From the NCBI GenBank assembly GCA_930367215.1, contig OV884059.1:222827803-222891802 (forward strand): 64,000 bases of DNA, read 5' to 3'. The translations under genes and the position numbers were made by a program. The notes below the pieces were generated by a model. That model saw nothing but the letters and a program-made list of their open reading frames with translations. It was not told the DNA's origin and made no database searches. Positions 10,744 through 21,744 of this stretch are shown piece by piece (the stretch's first letter is position 1; each line of letters begins with the position of its first letter). Origin of the DNA: Pollenia angustigena. Lineage: Eukaryota; Arthropoda; Insecta; Diptera; Polleniidae.

Positions 10744-11645
10744 TCGGGTGATTTTTTAGCTATTATCGTTTTGGTAACACTGGTTTAAACAGCTGACGCA
10801 CACTTCGTCTTTTGTTTCACTGTCAAACATCTTCAGTTTGGTCTATTATTACAAACGAACAACGCTTGCAAATTATTGAATTTTATTATCAAAATGCGTG
10901 CTCTGTAAAGAAAGTTCATCGCGCGCTTCTTGTGTTCAGCGACGAAGCTCATTTTTGGCTCAATGGGTACGTTAATTAGCAGAATTGTAGATTTTGGAGT
11001 GAAGATCAGCCAGAAGCATTGCAAGAGCTACCAATGCATCCAGAAAAAGTCACAGTTTGGTGCAACTTATGGGCTGGTGCCATCATTGGACCATACTTCT
11101 TCAAAGATGATGCGAATCGTAACGTAACTGTGAATGGTGAGCGCTACCGTGAGATGATATCCAACTTTTTTTTTGCCCAAAATGCAGGAGTTTGACTCGC
11201 ATGACATGTGGTTTCAACAAGACGGTGCCACATGCCACACAGCACGCTTAACAATGGGCTTATTGAGAGGCGAGTTCGGTGAACATTTTATTTCACGTTC
11301 GCGACCGGTCAATTGCCCGCCTAGATCGTCCGATTTAACGCCTTTAGACTATTTTTTGTGGGGCTATGTTAAAGCTCATGTCTATACACACATGCCCGCA
11401 TTGGAAGACAACATTGAAGCATTTATTCATGAGATACCGGCCGAAATGTTGGAAACAGCATGCCAAAATTGGACTAAGCGGATGGACCATTTGAGGCGCA
11501 GTCACGGTCAACATTTGCATGAAATAATCTTCAAACATTAAATTATATGGACCGTATTATCGATTCAAATAAAGAGTTAATGCATTTTTCTGAATTTTAT
11601 GTGTTTTTTTTTAAACTTTCCTATAGCTCTTACAAAATCACCCTT
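10744..11645 (+). mobile_element. Tc1/mariner element, DD41D (rosa-like), copy 2, complete ends
   Basis: 902 bp bounded by TA at 10742-10743 and 11646-11647. The left terminal repeat TCGGGTGATTTTTTAGCTAT matches the reverse complement of the right end apart from a few changes. The body carries a transposase remnant with the same internal deletion as copy 1. It is non-autonomous but was probably movable by a transposase supplied elsewhere. Confidence 0.9.
10849..11541 (+). pseudogene. DD41D mariner transposase remnant, copy 2
   Basis: NEQRLQIIEFYYQNACSVKK runs straight into FSDEAHFWL (first aspartate), with loss of most of the DNA-binding region. Then come WSEDQPEALQ, VTVWCNLWAG, GPYFFKDDANRNVTVNGERY, WFQQDGATCHTA (second aspartate) and DLTPLDYFLWGYVK (third aspartate). 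The second and third are separated by 41 residues. Breaks: a stop in the GYVN*QN segment (about 10975) and a frameshift at the T-run 11166-11174. The last 122 codons (11173-11541) are open to a natural C-terminus ...IIFKH. Confidence 0.88.
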
Positions 11646-11647
11646 TA

Positions 11648-12550
11648 CTATCAATTAAATGTTTTTTGATATTAACAACATTTTCTGCAGTAATGTTGTT
11701 AATAAAAGTAAACATTTAATTCACTTAATTAAATTTTTAATTTGATTAATGTTTTAGTTGAAACAAAAAATTGCCAATAATTTTTTCTGTGTTTGTCCCT
11801 TAAACGTTATGGCATTGAAATGTTAGTTTCATTAATGTGATGATAGAAAGTCGCAGTCTTAAAAAAATTTCTCGCATTAAATGAATGAAAAATGTTCATA
11901 GATTTTATGAAACATTTCATTAATTGGGGGCTAACAAAATATTCTACACTCATTCAATGACGCTTTACATAGGTTGACTTTGAATGTAATTTTTTCCTTT
12001 GATAATCATTAAAATTCATTGGATCTGTGAAGAACTTTTTTTAGTGTATTCAGCATAATTTTTCAACACAATTGTTAGACTCCCTATACTTAACATAATC
12101 TTTACATACATTTTACCAACAACTTTTTAAACGCATTATCTTTCATACATAATCGCTACTCGCAGCATTACATTACACCAATTAAAAAAGTACATTCCCG
12201 TTATTCACACGGTAACTCGCATATGCACATAGCTCAAATTTGGCTGTACATTTTTGTAGACCTATTAAGATTTGTGCTTGAATTAAATTTAAATTAAATT
12301 ATACATACGTGGAGTAGAAGGTCAAGACATCCTTACTCTTACGTAAACGTATACGTTGCGGATCAGCTGTATCCGTTTTTCTTTACAAGCTTTTTTTAAG
12401 TGGGTGCTCTTATTTAAACGTGACGTTGCACCTGAAATATTTTTAATATTCTTCTCCGTTTTCACTTATCAGCTGTTAAAGAATTTTGGTGTTGTTTATT
12501 GTAATTGATAGAGTGAACTTTTTATCGATATCCATGACGTTTTCTATTTT
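11648..12550. other. AT-rich spacer, nothing recognised
   Basis: No open frame of note, no inverted or tandem structure I could support. Short AT-rich words (TTAATTAAA) recur near 11700-11760. Confidence 0.4.
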
Positions 12551-12589
12551 TATAAAATGGGCACGAATCATTATAAATTTGAACAAATT

Positions 12590-12955
12590 TACATGACACG
12601 TTTATGTATTTGTAATAACTACCAACTATTTAAGTCGTCTGCAACGCTTACGTCTCCGCAACAACATTTACGTATGAGTAACGCTGCTCTAAGATTCAAG
12701 ACCAACAAGTATAGACGTTGTTCGTGGCCAGCGTTTAAAAAACTGCAGTCAAAGTAGAAAAACTGCCATTTCTTCCACTTCTTCATTTGCCATTAGCCAA
12801 AGACTGTTTTACTGCTGATTCATTAAATGTAAACAGTCGCCAACTCAAAAAGAGAAAAGTTGTACACAAATTTTGGTTTTTTGTTCGACAGTTTTTGGTT
12901 TCGACTGCAGCTTTTTAAACCCTGTTCGTGGCAGTCTGATTTTGAATCTCGTCTC
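12590..12955. repeat. Small dispersed repeat with internal inverted repeat
   Basis: 12592-12680 matches 905-990. Within 12694-12950 an inverted repeat pairs CGTTTAAAAAACTGCAGTC (12730s) with GACTGCAGCTTTTTAAACC (12900s), each next to TTCGTGG. A segment of it also appears reversed at 56705-56766 (CTTTGACTGCAGTTTTTTAAACG). Probably a decayed MITE; its ends are not defined. Confidence 0.5.
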
Positions 12956-13499
12956 TGTCAAATTTTTTTTTTCTAAAAAAAAGATGTAAAATTAATGTTT
13001 GTACGAAACATGTTTGTGTTGTTTATTGGCGTCCACCAAAAAGAAAAAGTGTGTTTTTGCCAAGCAATTTGCGTGATTTATTTTGCCCTTAATTAATTGA
13101 ACGTAACAACAAAGTTTTTTTTTTGCTTTGGAAATGTTGAATTTAGTGCCAACAAATTTTTACTTGTGAGAAGTTTGGCTTAGCTTCTTCAATTAGAAAA
13201 ATTGTGCAGCTTAAGCTCAACGATGGCTTATCAAAACTTATCCTGAATATGTTCCATCTAATTTCAATGTGCGAAAGATAGTTATCTATATATCGCTCAT
13301 TGGCTGCAAGACCGGCATAACTCAAAAAAATCCATTTCCAGATCAACGCATTTAAAGTTTTTGATTTGCTCCAACTACTTACAAAAAAAGATGACAGATT
13401 CTCTTCAAACTCGGAAAGTATAAAAGATATAAAGATGAAATTAATACACAATATAAAGAAAAACAAAGCTAACAATTCTGCATCTCTAACTCCAAAATT

Positions 13500-14140
13500 T
13501 TATTTATTGAGTTATGCAGGTCTTGCAGCAAATGAGCGATAGATAAAAATGAAAAATGTATGTTTGTTGGATTAAAGACTTCTTAACTTCCAAACCGATT
13601 TTCCGTGATCCCCGAAAATAAAATAGGCTACTTATTTTTCCGATAGGGGTAGGGGAAATGGTACCCCCCATAGGATGCCAAGATTAAATATCGCATTTCT
13701 TAAGAGGCTCTGCAGACATTTGGTCTAACTTTTTGCAGTAGGATCTTCTAAGCCGCGAAATCGAAATAAGATACCAGCAGGGAAAGTAGTTTCCCCCATA
13801 GGACGCCAATGTTGAATATCGCATATCTTAAGAGCTGTTATAGTGAGAATGTTAAAACTCGGTAATAAACTACACCTTTGCAAACAATTAAGGTGTAGGC
13901 TCAGAGGAAGGAGCAACGCCTCCCATGAGATGCATATATTAAATATCGCGTAACTGAAGAACAGTAACAGCTAGAGGCTTCAAACGTGGTTAAAGCCACT
14001 ATTATGGTAAATTATTAATTTTAAAATAAAAATATCTGAAGACAAAAGTTTCAAGCTTTGTAGGACCCCCTCTTATGGCTAACTACACCTTCCAGAATAA
14101 AACTTAAGGGGTAAGGGGCAGGGGAAGCAATAAGTAATAT
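13500..14140 (+). repeat. Degenerate tandem repeat, unit about 120 bp
   Basis: The phrase (C)CCCATAGGATGCCAAG...TTAAATATCGCATTTCTTAAGAG recurs at about 13665, 13795 and 13920 with mismatches. The leading edge (TTATGCAGGTCTTGCAGC at 13513) is repeated in reverse at 13295-13322. The style resembles the tandem part of the Helitron at 21745-22235, but the units differ. No coding frame. Confidence 0.5.
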
Positions 14141-14164
14141 ATAAGCAATAAAAAATTTTATATT

Positions 14165-14335
14165 ATATTTTTTTTTTATATTTTTGAATGGTTGTCAACA
14201 TTTTTGTTGGTTAAATAAAAATCAAACAAAAATTTTAATTGAATCAGTAAAAAAATTTGTAGATATTAAAAAAATTTTCAAACAAGCGTTTGTTTGAAAA
14301 TAATTCGGCAATACTTTTTTCTGTGTGCAGTAAAG
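14165..14335 (-). repeat. Dispersed repeat, reverse copy of 61595-61745
   Basis: Contains the perfect palindrome TTTTCAAACAAGCGTTTGTTTGAAAA-like core and AATTCGGCAATA..., ending in an acacagaaaaaa-type edge. The same order appears in reverse at 61595-61745, which is one end of a larger element there. This copy is probably a solitary end. Confidence 0.6.
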
Positions 14336-14407
14336 TAAGTAAAGTAATTCTTAATAATTTTTATAAAAGAAAAAATAATATGTCATGTGCCACAGAATTT
14401 TTTTACT

Positions 14408-14614
14408 ACGAAGCAGGTTTGTAAGGGAGAATATCACAAATAATTGTAAAAAAACATTTAGTTTGTAAAGCTGAACGTTACTTTCACCAGTGCTTATATG
14501 CGTTGAATAAAGCGCATTTTGTGTCTAAAATGTATTGCTTCAAAGTGGGAACTCGCAATATAAAATTCATGTGTAAGCGAAACAATTACATTTCTCCCTT
14601 ACAAACCTGCTTCG
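14408..14614. mobile_element. 207-bp MITE with ~24-bp terminal inverted repeats
   Basis: ACGAAGCAGGTTTGTAAGGG at the left pairs with CCCTTACAAACCTGCTTCGT at the right; pairing continues through GAGAA. The inside is AT-rich without frame. Target duplication not resolved. Confidence 0.75.
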
Positions 14615-14639
14615 TTTGAAGCTCAATTTTATATTACGC

Positions 14640-15110
14640 AAATGAAAAAGCTTATCTTTCTTTGTTCTCTATAGACTCCTAAGCTACTAAACCTATTTCC
14701 CTGAAATTTTCACAGTAATTCTCTGATTACGCGGCGCTCAACATTGGCGATTAATATTTTTAATTTTCAAGTGGCTGCCATACAACGACAATAAAGATTT
14801 CTACATATTTGAAGTGTTATAACAGTGAAAGTATTCCAATTTTGTTCAAATAGCTTAGATAATAATACACAACATCTTTCAAAAAGTAGGTTCAATGGGA
14901 AACGTAGGCATATCACCTGGAAATTTCTGTATATCTGTAGAACGGTTACTGTAAAAGCATTTAAATTAAGTACAAGATGCTTTGTTATTATAACACGAAA
15001 TCTGTTTTAAAAAACTTTTACCATTTTTTTTTTCGGTGGGGGAAGCAAAATGCACCGGGTTAAGGCAGTATTATATATAATACTAGCATTTAACCCGCTA
15101 CCTCGTTAGC
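14640..15110. other. Spacer with a nested palindrome next to the provirus
   Basis: Mostly AT-rich without coding signal. At 15056-15097 CGGGTTAA...TTAACCCG encloses an 18-bp perfect palindrome AGTATTATATATAATACT. The last six bases before the provirus, GTTAGC, are its target duplication. Confidence 0.6.
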
Positions 15111-15682
15111 AGTTACGATAACACCTAATAAAATCATAATATGAATTCTATATTATAATATAATATATATTCCATATATATAATTTTATACATTTTACTT
15201 TTATTTATTGTTATTTCGCAATACATTTTATTCTGACATAGTTAAATTTCCCAAGAATTAGTGATTGCACTTTTCAATGATTTTTTAACGTATTGATTGT
15301 CATATTTAAATACTAATTTTATTTAACATTATTATTTCACAATACATTTTATTTTGACATAGTTAAATTTCCCAATAATTAGTGATTGCACTTTTTAATG
15401 ATTTTTATTTAATTTATTGATTGACATATTTAATACATTTTGTTTTAACTTGTTAAATTTCCCAATAATTAATAATTGCACTTTTTAATTTAAATTCATT
15501 TTATTGACTGCGAAATAGCAACGTTTAATATTTTTGTTTATTTTACCTTTACCATAAAACTACTATAAATATAAGTGAATTGTAATATTTAAGTAAGTCT
15601 AAATTTTGATTCAATAAAAAGTAATAAAAAAAAAACCGATACTAGTTTTTTTTTTAAGGTATTATTACCAAGGAACTTAACT
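15111..15682 (+). repeat. 5' LTR of the provirus
   Basis: Starts AGTTACGATAACACC and ends GGAACTTAACT, inverted at the tips (AGTTA/TAACT). It contains about three diverged tandem units of roughly 110-120 bp, each with TTAAATTTCCCAAxAATTA and ATTGCACTTTT. TATAAAT at 15564 and AATAAA at 15613 are candidate promoter and polyadenylation signals. Confidence 0.93.
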
Positions 15683-15694
15683 GGCGACGAGGAT
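15682..15694 (+). promoter_or_regulatory. Primer binding site, tRNA-Ser(GCU) type
   Basis: TGGCGACGAGGAT directly abuts (and shares one T with) the 5' LTR. It is complementary to the 3' end of animal tRNA-Ser(GCU), which ends ATCCTCGTCGCCA as I recall it. A serine tRNA primer and an overlapping PBS are known in errantiviruses. Confidence 0.8.
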
Positions 15695-15715
15695 AAACGG
15701 GATATAACTCGTTAA

Positions 15716-16744
15716 CATATTGTCATATACTTTGGCAACATCGGTAGAAAAAAATGGAGATTGGTAGTCGACTATCGAAAACTAAATGAAGTTACGATTG
15801 ATGATAAATATCCAATTCCAAATATAGACGAAATCTTAGAAAAACTTGGAAGATGTCAATATTTTACGACTCTAGATCTCGCGAAAGGTTTTCATCAAAT
15901 AGAAATACACGAGAAAGATATACCAAAAACAGCATTTAACGTAGTAGGTGGACACTATGAATTCCTTCGTATGCCGTTTGGGCTAAAAACGGCTCCTGCC
16001 ACATTCCAGCGGCTGATGAACAACGTTTTAGGAGACCTTATTAATAAGATCTGCCTGGTATATTTAGATGATATTATTATCTTCTCTACTTCATTACAGG
16101 AACACCTGGAATCATTAACCAAAGTATTTCAACGATTAAAAGATGTAAATCTAAAAGTTCAACTCGATAAGAGCGAATTTTTGAAAAAAGAAACAAATTT
16201 TCTCGGGCATATTGTGACTGAAAACGGCATTAAGCCAAATCCGGATAAAATAATATGCGTACAAAAATTCCCGTTGCCTACTACACCAAAGGAAATCAAG
16301 CAATTTCTTGGTTTAGCAGGTTATTATAGGAAATTCATTAGGGATTACTCCAAGATTGCAAGACCCATGACTAAATATCTGAAAAAGGATACTAATATTG
16401 ATACGAATGATCCCGAATATAAGGAAAGTTTCGAAAGGTTGAAGACATTATTAGTCAACTCTCCCGTTCTAGCATACCCTAATTTCAATGAAAAATTTAC
16501 TCTGCAAACTGATGCAAGTAATTTTGCAATAGGAGCAGTACTTTCCCAGAATGGACATCCTATTTGTTATGCGAGTCGAACGCTGAACGATCATGAACAA
16601 AATTACAGCACTATTGAAAAAGAATTATTAGCAATAGTGTGGGCCACACAACAGCTACGACCATATCTATTTGGCAGACGCTTCTTAATTGAAACCGACC
16701 ACAGGCCACTCACTTGGCTATTCTCCATAAAAGAACCTAATTAA
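15716..16744 (+). pseudogene. pol: pol, N-terminal part: reverse transcriptase and RNase H, ended by a nonsense codon
   Basis: The open frame begins after TAA at 15713-15715 without its own start codon, because the upstream gag-protease part is deleted. Counting from the leucine codon at 15761: [10 protein letters not shown], then [15 protein letters not shown] (about residues 68-82), catalytic YLDD at 101-104, and the ...[12 protein letters not shown] connection (about 185-197). RNase H follows, with TDAS (about 250-253), [10 protein letters not shown] and [13 protein letters not shown] at 16742-16744 interrupts the frame; the same frame continues directly into the second part, so this is a single nonsense change rather than a true end. 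Confidence 0.92.
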
Positions 16745-18283
16745 AAATTAGTAAGATGGAGACTACGGTTACAAGAATACGATTACGAGATAAAGTATAA
16801 AAAAGGAGTTCTAAATGGAAATGCTGACGCTCTTTCTAGAGTTGAGATACATTTAAATGATGAAGACAACTCTACAACACTGACTAATAATAACGTAGTT
16901 GTAGAAACAACCAATCCCTTAAATTTTTATCGAAGACAAATCGTTGTCAATAAGACAACCTCCGGTTCACTAAAAATAAAAAACGAAAAAATCTTTAAAA
17001 ACAAGAGGAAAACAATATCGGCCAAAGAATTTGACGAATCAACTATTATAACAATATTGAAAAATCATTTTGATTCAGATAAAACCAATGCAATCCTGAT
17101 TCGCGATGAATCCGTTTCAGAAAAATTTAAAGAAGTCATAAATAGATATTTTGAAGCCAGCAATGGATTCAAAGTTCTGATATGTAAGAAAATATTAGAA
17201 GATATCTTAGACGAGAATGTGCTTACCGATCTAATAGAAAAAGAACATAAAAAGAATAACCACAGAGGTATAAACGAAAATTTTGCAGAATTAAGAGCGG
17301 AAATCTACCACCCACAATTAAAAACACGAATAACTCAATTTATAAATAATTGCGACATTTGTAACAAGGAAAAATACGAGAGAAGACCAATCAAACAAGA
17401 ATTCAAAATAACGGAAACTCCAGAAAAACCTGGGGATGTAATACATGCAGATGTATTTTATAGTTTAGGAAAAACTCTATTTTTAACATTCATCGATAAA
17501 TTCTCCAAATATGCCCAGGCTATAAGGATAAAAAACAGATCCTGGATTGAATTTAAAATAGGTTTAACACAATATTTATCAATTGCGGGAAAAATAAAAA
17601 AATTGGTTATAGATAACGAATTGGGCTTCAAGGCCTTACCACTTTTAGAATTTCTTAGAGAACAGGAAATCGAAATACACTATACTTCGAACAATAATCA
17701 CTCTTCAAACTCTGATGTAGAAAGGCTTCATAACACGATAAACGAACACATTAGAATACTTAAACATGATCCCAACAGAGAAACAGAAACAGTCGAGGAA
17801 AAAATTTACAAGATAATAATGTATTATAATAATACTATTCATTCGACAACTAAAAGAAAACCGGTTGATTTTAGAAACGGTACCATTAACCAAGAGGAGT
17901 ACCCCTCAATCAGGAACTCTATTATCAAAATGAAGGAAAATACTATTAACAAACTCAACGAAACCCGAGAAAATGTAGATATTCAGACAGGAAACATTTA
18001 CATTAAAGACGAAAGAGGCGGAAAAAACCATTCTAAGTTTAGGAAAATAGTTGTTTCTGAATTGGATAATGATCATGTCATAACAGATAACGGATACAAA
18101 TACTATAAATCACACATCAAAAGAAAGAAGAAATTCCAAAACACCGAAACCCCAAATATAACAGAATCAATGTCAAACTTAAATTTTTATTTTTCAGATG
18201 AATCCACTTCACATAATTCTAACATTGATGACACTTCCCGAAATGATAAAACCACAAAGCATGTACATCCAGAATTTAAATGA
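16745..18283 (+). pseudogene. pol: pol, C-terminal part: end of RNase H and integrase
   Basis: In frame with the first part, 16745 reads KLVRWRLRLQEYDYEI and NADALSR. The integrase has a zinc-binding HHCC region (HKKNNH, then CDIC in a NCDICNKEKY context). The catalytic core has aspartates in IHADVFY and VIDNELGF and a glutamate in NSDVERLHN. The second aspartate and glutamate are 35 residues apart, the canonical DD35E spacing. The C-terminal part is lysine-rich. It would join element cDNA to host DNA. Its last 86 bases overlap env. Intact as a frame but cut off from its upstream partner. Confidence 0.9.
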
Positions 18284-19745
18284 TAACAAAGGTTACATCC
18301 CGATAAAAGAAGATGACACAAAAATCATCGACCATTATAATAGAATATTCCATTTCATCAATCTAACCAACTATCATCATTCCATCGAAATAATAGAGAA
18401 AAACATAAATCTGTTAAACGGAACTATTTCTAATTTGAGACCACTAGTAGATACCATCGAAAATAATTTCATCTTACTAAAAGCCAAAGTAAATAATTTA
18501 TCACCACATTTTAGAAACAAACGCGGCCTTGTTAATGCACTTGGAAAAGGTCTAAAATTCATAACCGGAAATATGGACAGCGATGATGAAAAAGAAATCA
18601 AGAATGCTCTCGATGCCCTCGCAACAAACATGAAGGATAGATCAATAGAAATAAGTTCTTTCATTCAAATAAGCAAAACAATATCTTCACAGATCCAGAA
18701 TATTACAACACATATTAACACACAACAAAATAGAGTTAGGAAATATATAAACAATTTCCGGAACGAAATTCAAAACAAAATATCCAACTTAGAAGATGAA
18801 GTAATGTTTCTGAGACATATATATCAAATTGATAATGATATTACCTTACTTAGAAATCACGTGGATGATATTGGTCAGGTCATATTCACAGGTAAAATGG
18901 GTATTATTCCTACAGATATATTAGACAACCAGGAACTGCAACTCATTGACAATTTTAATACCTACACTAATATTAAAGTTGGAGTTGCATACCTTTCGGA
19001 AACTTTTGTAATAATATTATCCATTCCAAAATATTCCCCTAATTCACTTTCCAAAATAACATTTGAACCAATCCCAAATAAAGAAAATAAATCCTTATAT
19101 TTAGAAGAAAATCAAATACTAATTGACAAAGAAAACAACATATTTCACGCAAATTTAAGTTCCAATTCCATTAAAACTCTAAGAAAATTTAACGATCATT
19201 GTATCGAAAACATTATAAAGAACAAAAAACCGGAATGCATTTTTAGAAAATTTGAACTGTATGAGGTAAAAGAAATAAAGCAATTTTTCATATTATTTAA
19301 AAACTATTTCGGAAACATAACACACGACTGTACACACGAAAATAATGAAAAATTATCCGGCACATTCATTCTAAAATTTGAAAATTGTAAAATTACAGTA
19401 GAGAATATAAGATATTACAATGATAAAATAAACTTCAAAGAAAATTTTATTTTAAGCCACTTAATCACAGATATTAAAGAAAATAAAACATTGCATGTTG
19501 ACTTAAAACTTGAAGATTTATATTTAAAGCAAATAAATTACGAAAACGACTTTAAGAAAATTGATTTTAAACATAATAAAATATTTAATATAACAAGTAA
19601 TGGAATAAACATCATTATATTCATTATCATTATTGTACTCACATCATTAATATATAAGAGAAAAATTAATGTATATCATATTTCGTCGGAGCCTCATACT
19701 AACGGTGGGGGAGTTACGATAACACCTAATAAAATCATAATATGA
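18198..19745 (+). CDS. env: Envelope glycoprotein, insect errantivirus type
   Basis: 515 codons, uninterrupted. A pyrimidine-rich tract and CAG directly before the ATG look like a splice acceptor, fitting a spliced env mRNA. A basic furin-type cleavage site RNKR is at residues 106-109, followed by a glycine-rich hydrophobic stretch (110-124) like the fusion peptide of baculovirus F-like Env proteins of errantiviruses. Several N-linked sites (NLT, NGT, NLS) are visible. A transmembrane helix lies near residues 470-487 with a short basic tail. The final ~10 codons lie inside the 3' LTR. The signal peptide is weak (residues 1-15). Whether it is expressed cannot be told. Confidence 0.9.
   Translation: MNPLHIILTLMTLPEMIKPQSMYIQNLNDNKGYIPIKEDDTKIIDHYNRIFHFINLTNYHHSIEIIEKNINLLNGTISNLRPLVDTIENNFILLKAKVNNLSPHFRNKRGLVNALGKGLKFITGNMDSDDEKEIKNALDALATNMKDRSIEISSFIQISKTISSQIQNITTHINTQQNRVRKYINNFRNEIQNKISNLEDEVMFLRHIYQIDNDITLLRNHVDDIGQVIFTGKMGIIPTDILDNQELQLIDNFNTYTNIKVGVAYLSETFVIILSIPKYSPNSLSKITFEPIPNKENKSLYLEENQILIDKENNIFHANLSSNSIKTLRKFNDHCIENIIKNKKPECIFRKFELYEVKEIKQFFILFKNYFGNITHDCTHENNEKLSGTFILKFENCKITVENIRYYNDKINFKENFILSHLITDIKENKTLHVDLKLEDLYLKQINYENDFKKIDFKHNKIFNITSNGINIIIFIIIIVLTSLIYKRKINVYHISSEPHTNGGGVTITPNKIII
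19704..19711 (+). promoter_or_regulatory. Polypurine tract, plus-strand primer
   Basis: GGTGGGGG directly precedes AGTTACG of the 3' LTR and lies inside the env frame. Short, with one T interrupting the purines. Confidence 0.75.
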
Positions 19746-20282
19746 ATTCTATATTATAATATAATATATATTCCATATATATAATTTTATACATTTTACT
19801 TTTATTTATTGTTATTTCGCAATACATTTTATTCTGACATAGTTAAATTTCCCAAGAATTAGTGATTGCACTTTTCAATGATTTTTTAACGTATTGATTG
19901 TCATATTTAAATACTTATTTTATTTAACATTATTATTTCACAATACATTTTATTTTGACATAGTTAAATTTCCCAATAATTAGTGATTGCACTTTTTAAT
20001 GATTTTAATTTAATTTATTGATTGACATATTTAATACATTTTGTTTTAACTTGTTAAATTTCCCAATAATTAATAATTGCACTTTTTAATTTAAATTCAT
20101 TTTATTGACTGCGAAATAGCAACGTTTAATATTTTTGTTTATTTTACCTTTACCATAAAACTACTATAAATATAAGTGAATTGTAATATTTAAGTAAGTC
20201 TAAATTTTGATTCAATAAAAAGTAATAAAAAAAAACCGATACTAGTTTTTTTTTTAAGGTATTATTACCAAGGAACTTAACT
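19712..20282 (+). repeat. 3' LTR of the provirus
   Basis: Same as the 5' LTR except T for A in the ATACTTATTTT context, A for T in GATTTTAATTT, and one A fewer in the A-run near 20230. Followed by GTTAGC, the target duplication. Confidence 0.95.
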
Positions 20283-21370
20283 GTTAGCGTCTCCTTTTTC
20301 TTCGTGGACATATTTGTATGCCAAAGTTTATTTTTCCAGGTTTTAACTTGTTTTAATTCTAGCATTTCTTTGTAATCGGGTCTTTTATTTCATGAACATG
20401 TTTATATGCCAAAGTTTATGTTTTCCTAGATTTTAACAAATTTAACCTATAATTTTGTGTTTCTTAGTTCAATAGTATAGAAAATAAAAAAGTACCACTC
20501 GTAGAACACAAAAGCAAATTACAGAAAGTAAATTCCCGTATTATTCCAAAATATATACAGGTTGTACGCGTTTACTTTCTCAGGACATTACATCTTGAAT
20601 GTTCTGTTTCTAGGTCCAATACTTATGAAAATTCAAAAAGTACCAGTTAAGGAACAAAAAAGTACCAAAAAGTTCCCTCATAGATTCGTATCCATTCAGG
20701 ACATTGCATGTTGAATTTTATGATTTAAGGTCCGATATTAACCATAATTCAAAAATACCAGTTGTAGAACCAAAAAGCTGAAGAAAGATATTTAATTTTC
20801 CGTATATCCCATTTTGGTACTATTTACCTTCCCCCCCCCCCCCCCCCCCCCCATTTAAATTTTAAAAATTGCAGTATTTTAGTGGGTGCCCATAATTTAG
20901 TACGAATATGTCAACGAATGATGCAAAATGTACCAAAAGTACTAAAAATAGTTACGATTTTCATCCCTTAAACGTTCGAATTTCGAAAAAGTACCAAACT
21001 TGTATTCGTAGTTTTTTGATAAGTTTCGAATGTGGTATAAACTTTATTTTTTGGTTTATTGGTTCAAAAGATAGATGGGCTGACAAAAACGTACCAAAAT
21101 TCAAGTTTTACCCGTTTTCAACCTAAAAGAGCCGAATTTCAAAAAAGTACCAGACACCTGTCCACTTCTTTTCAAAAGAACGACGATAAGTATTACAGTT
21201 TTTTTGTTTTTTTTTTTAGTTTTTACCACCTAAACATTCCAATTTTCACAAATCCCGTCTTAGTGGAACGATTTGGGGAAAGACCCACCTCCGCTCCAAA
21301 TTTCAAGTTTTTAGCTTCAGGCGTTTAGACTGTGCGATGATGAATCAATGAGTCAGTAACGTTAAAATCT
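20283..21370 (-). repeat. Repeat family A, copy 2 (reverse), with a 22-bp C run
   Basis: Reverse copy of the family seen at 4380-5171: it shows GACAAAAACGTACCAAAATTC, CGAATTTCGAAAAAGTACC and CTTCAGGCGTTTAGACTG...GATGAATCAATGAGTCA. At 20831-20852 is an uninterrupted run of 22 C. Left part (20290-20440) holds two ~100-bp units with ATATGCCAAAGTTTAT. No coding. Confidence 0.7.
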
Positions 21371-21744
21371 ATATATTATACCTTATCTATATATATAAAA
21401 ATAAGTTGCATTGTGTTAGTAATTGATGTTCTCTGAAAAGCGTGAACCGATTTTGTTTCTGTAAAGTTCACGCGGGAGGTGACGTCAATAACAAGGTTTT
21501 TATGTATCAACGGTCTTCAAATGTGTATTGGTTCTTGAGTTATAGGCATAGTGAACACTGCATTCATTCCGAAACATGTATTTATATTCCCATACAAATA
21601 TAAACAAAATGCCCTCCATTTTGTACTCCTCCGAAACGGCTAGACCGATTTTTATGAAATTTTTTTTATGTGTATTTGTTAGGTATGAGAATAGATCGTA
21701 GAGTATATTTTATATCGCTAGAGGGCGCAAAATATTGCAATATT

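Larger units (their letters stand above)
15111..20282 (+). mobile_element. Errantivirus-type (gypsy/Ty3) endogenous provirus, gag deleted
   Basis: 5172 bp between perfect 6-bp repeats GTTAGC (15105-15110 and 20283-20288). It has two LTRs with AGT...ACT termini, a tRNA-Ser-type primer binding site, pol (reverse transcriptase, RNase H, integrase), env and a polypurine tract. There is no gag or protease: the leader runs for only about 30 bases after the primer site before reverse transcriptase sequence begins. The LTRs differ by two substitutions and one A-run indel over about 571 bp, so the insertion is young. It could only have moved with proteins supplied by an intact relative. Confidence 0.95.

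Noticed and set aside
13143..13475. 110-codon minus-strand open stretch as a membrane protein
   Set aside because: Its hydrophobic start is encoded by T-rich sequence, and part of it (13295-13322) is repeat sequence found again in reverse at 13513; no family recognised.
16742..16744. Natural end of pol
   Set aside because: The downstream frame continues in phase with RNase H and integrase motifs, so this is an internal nonsense codon.
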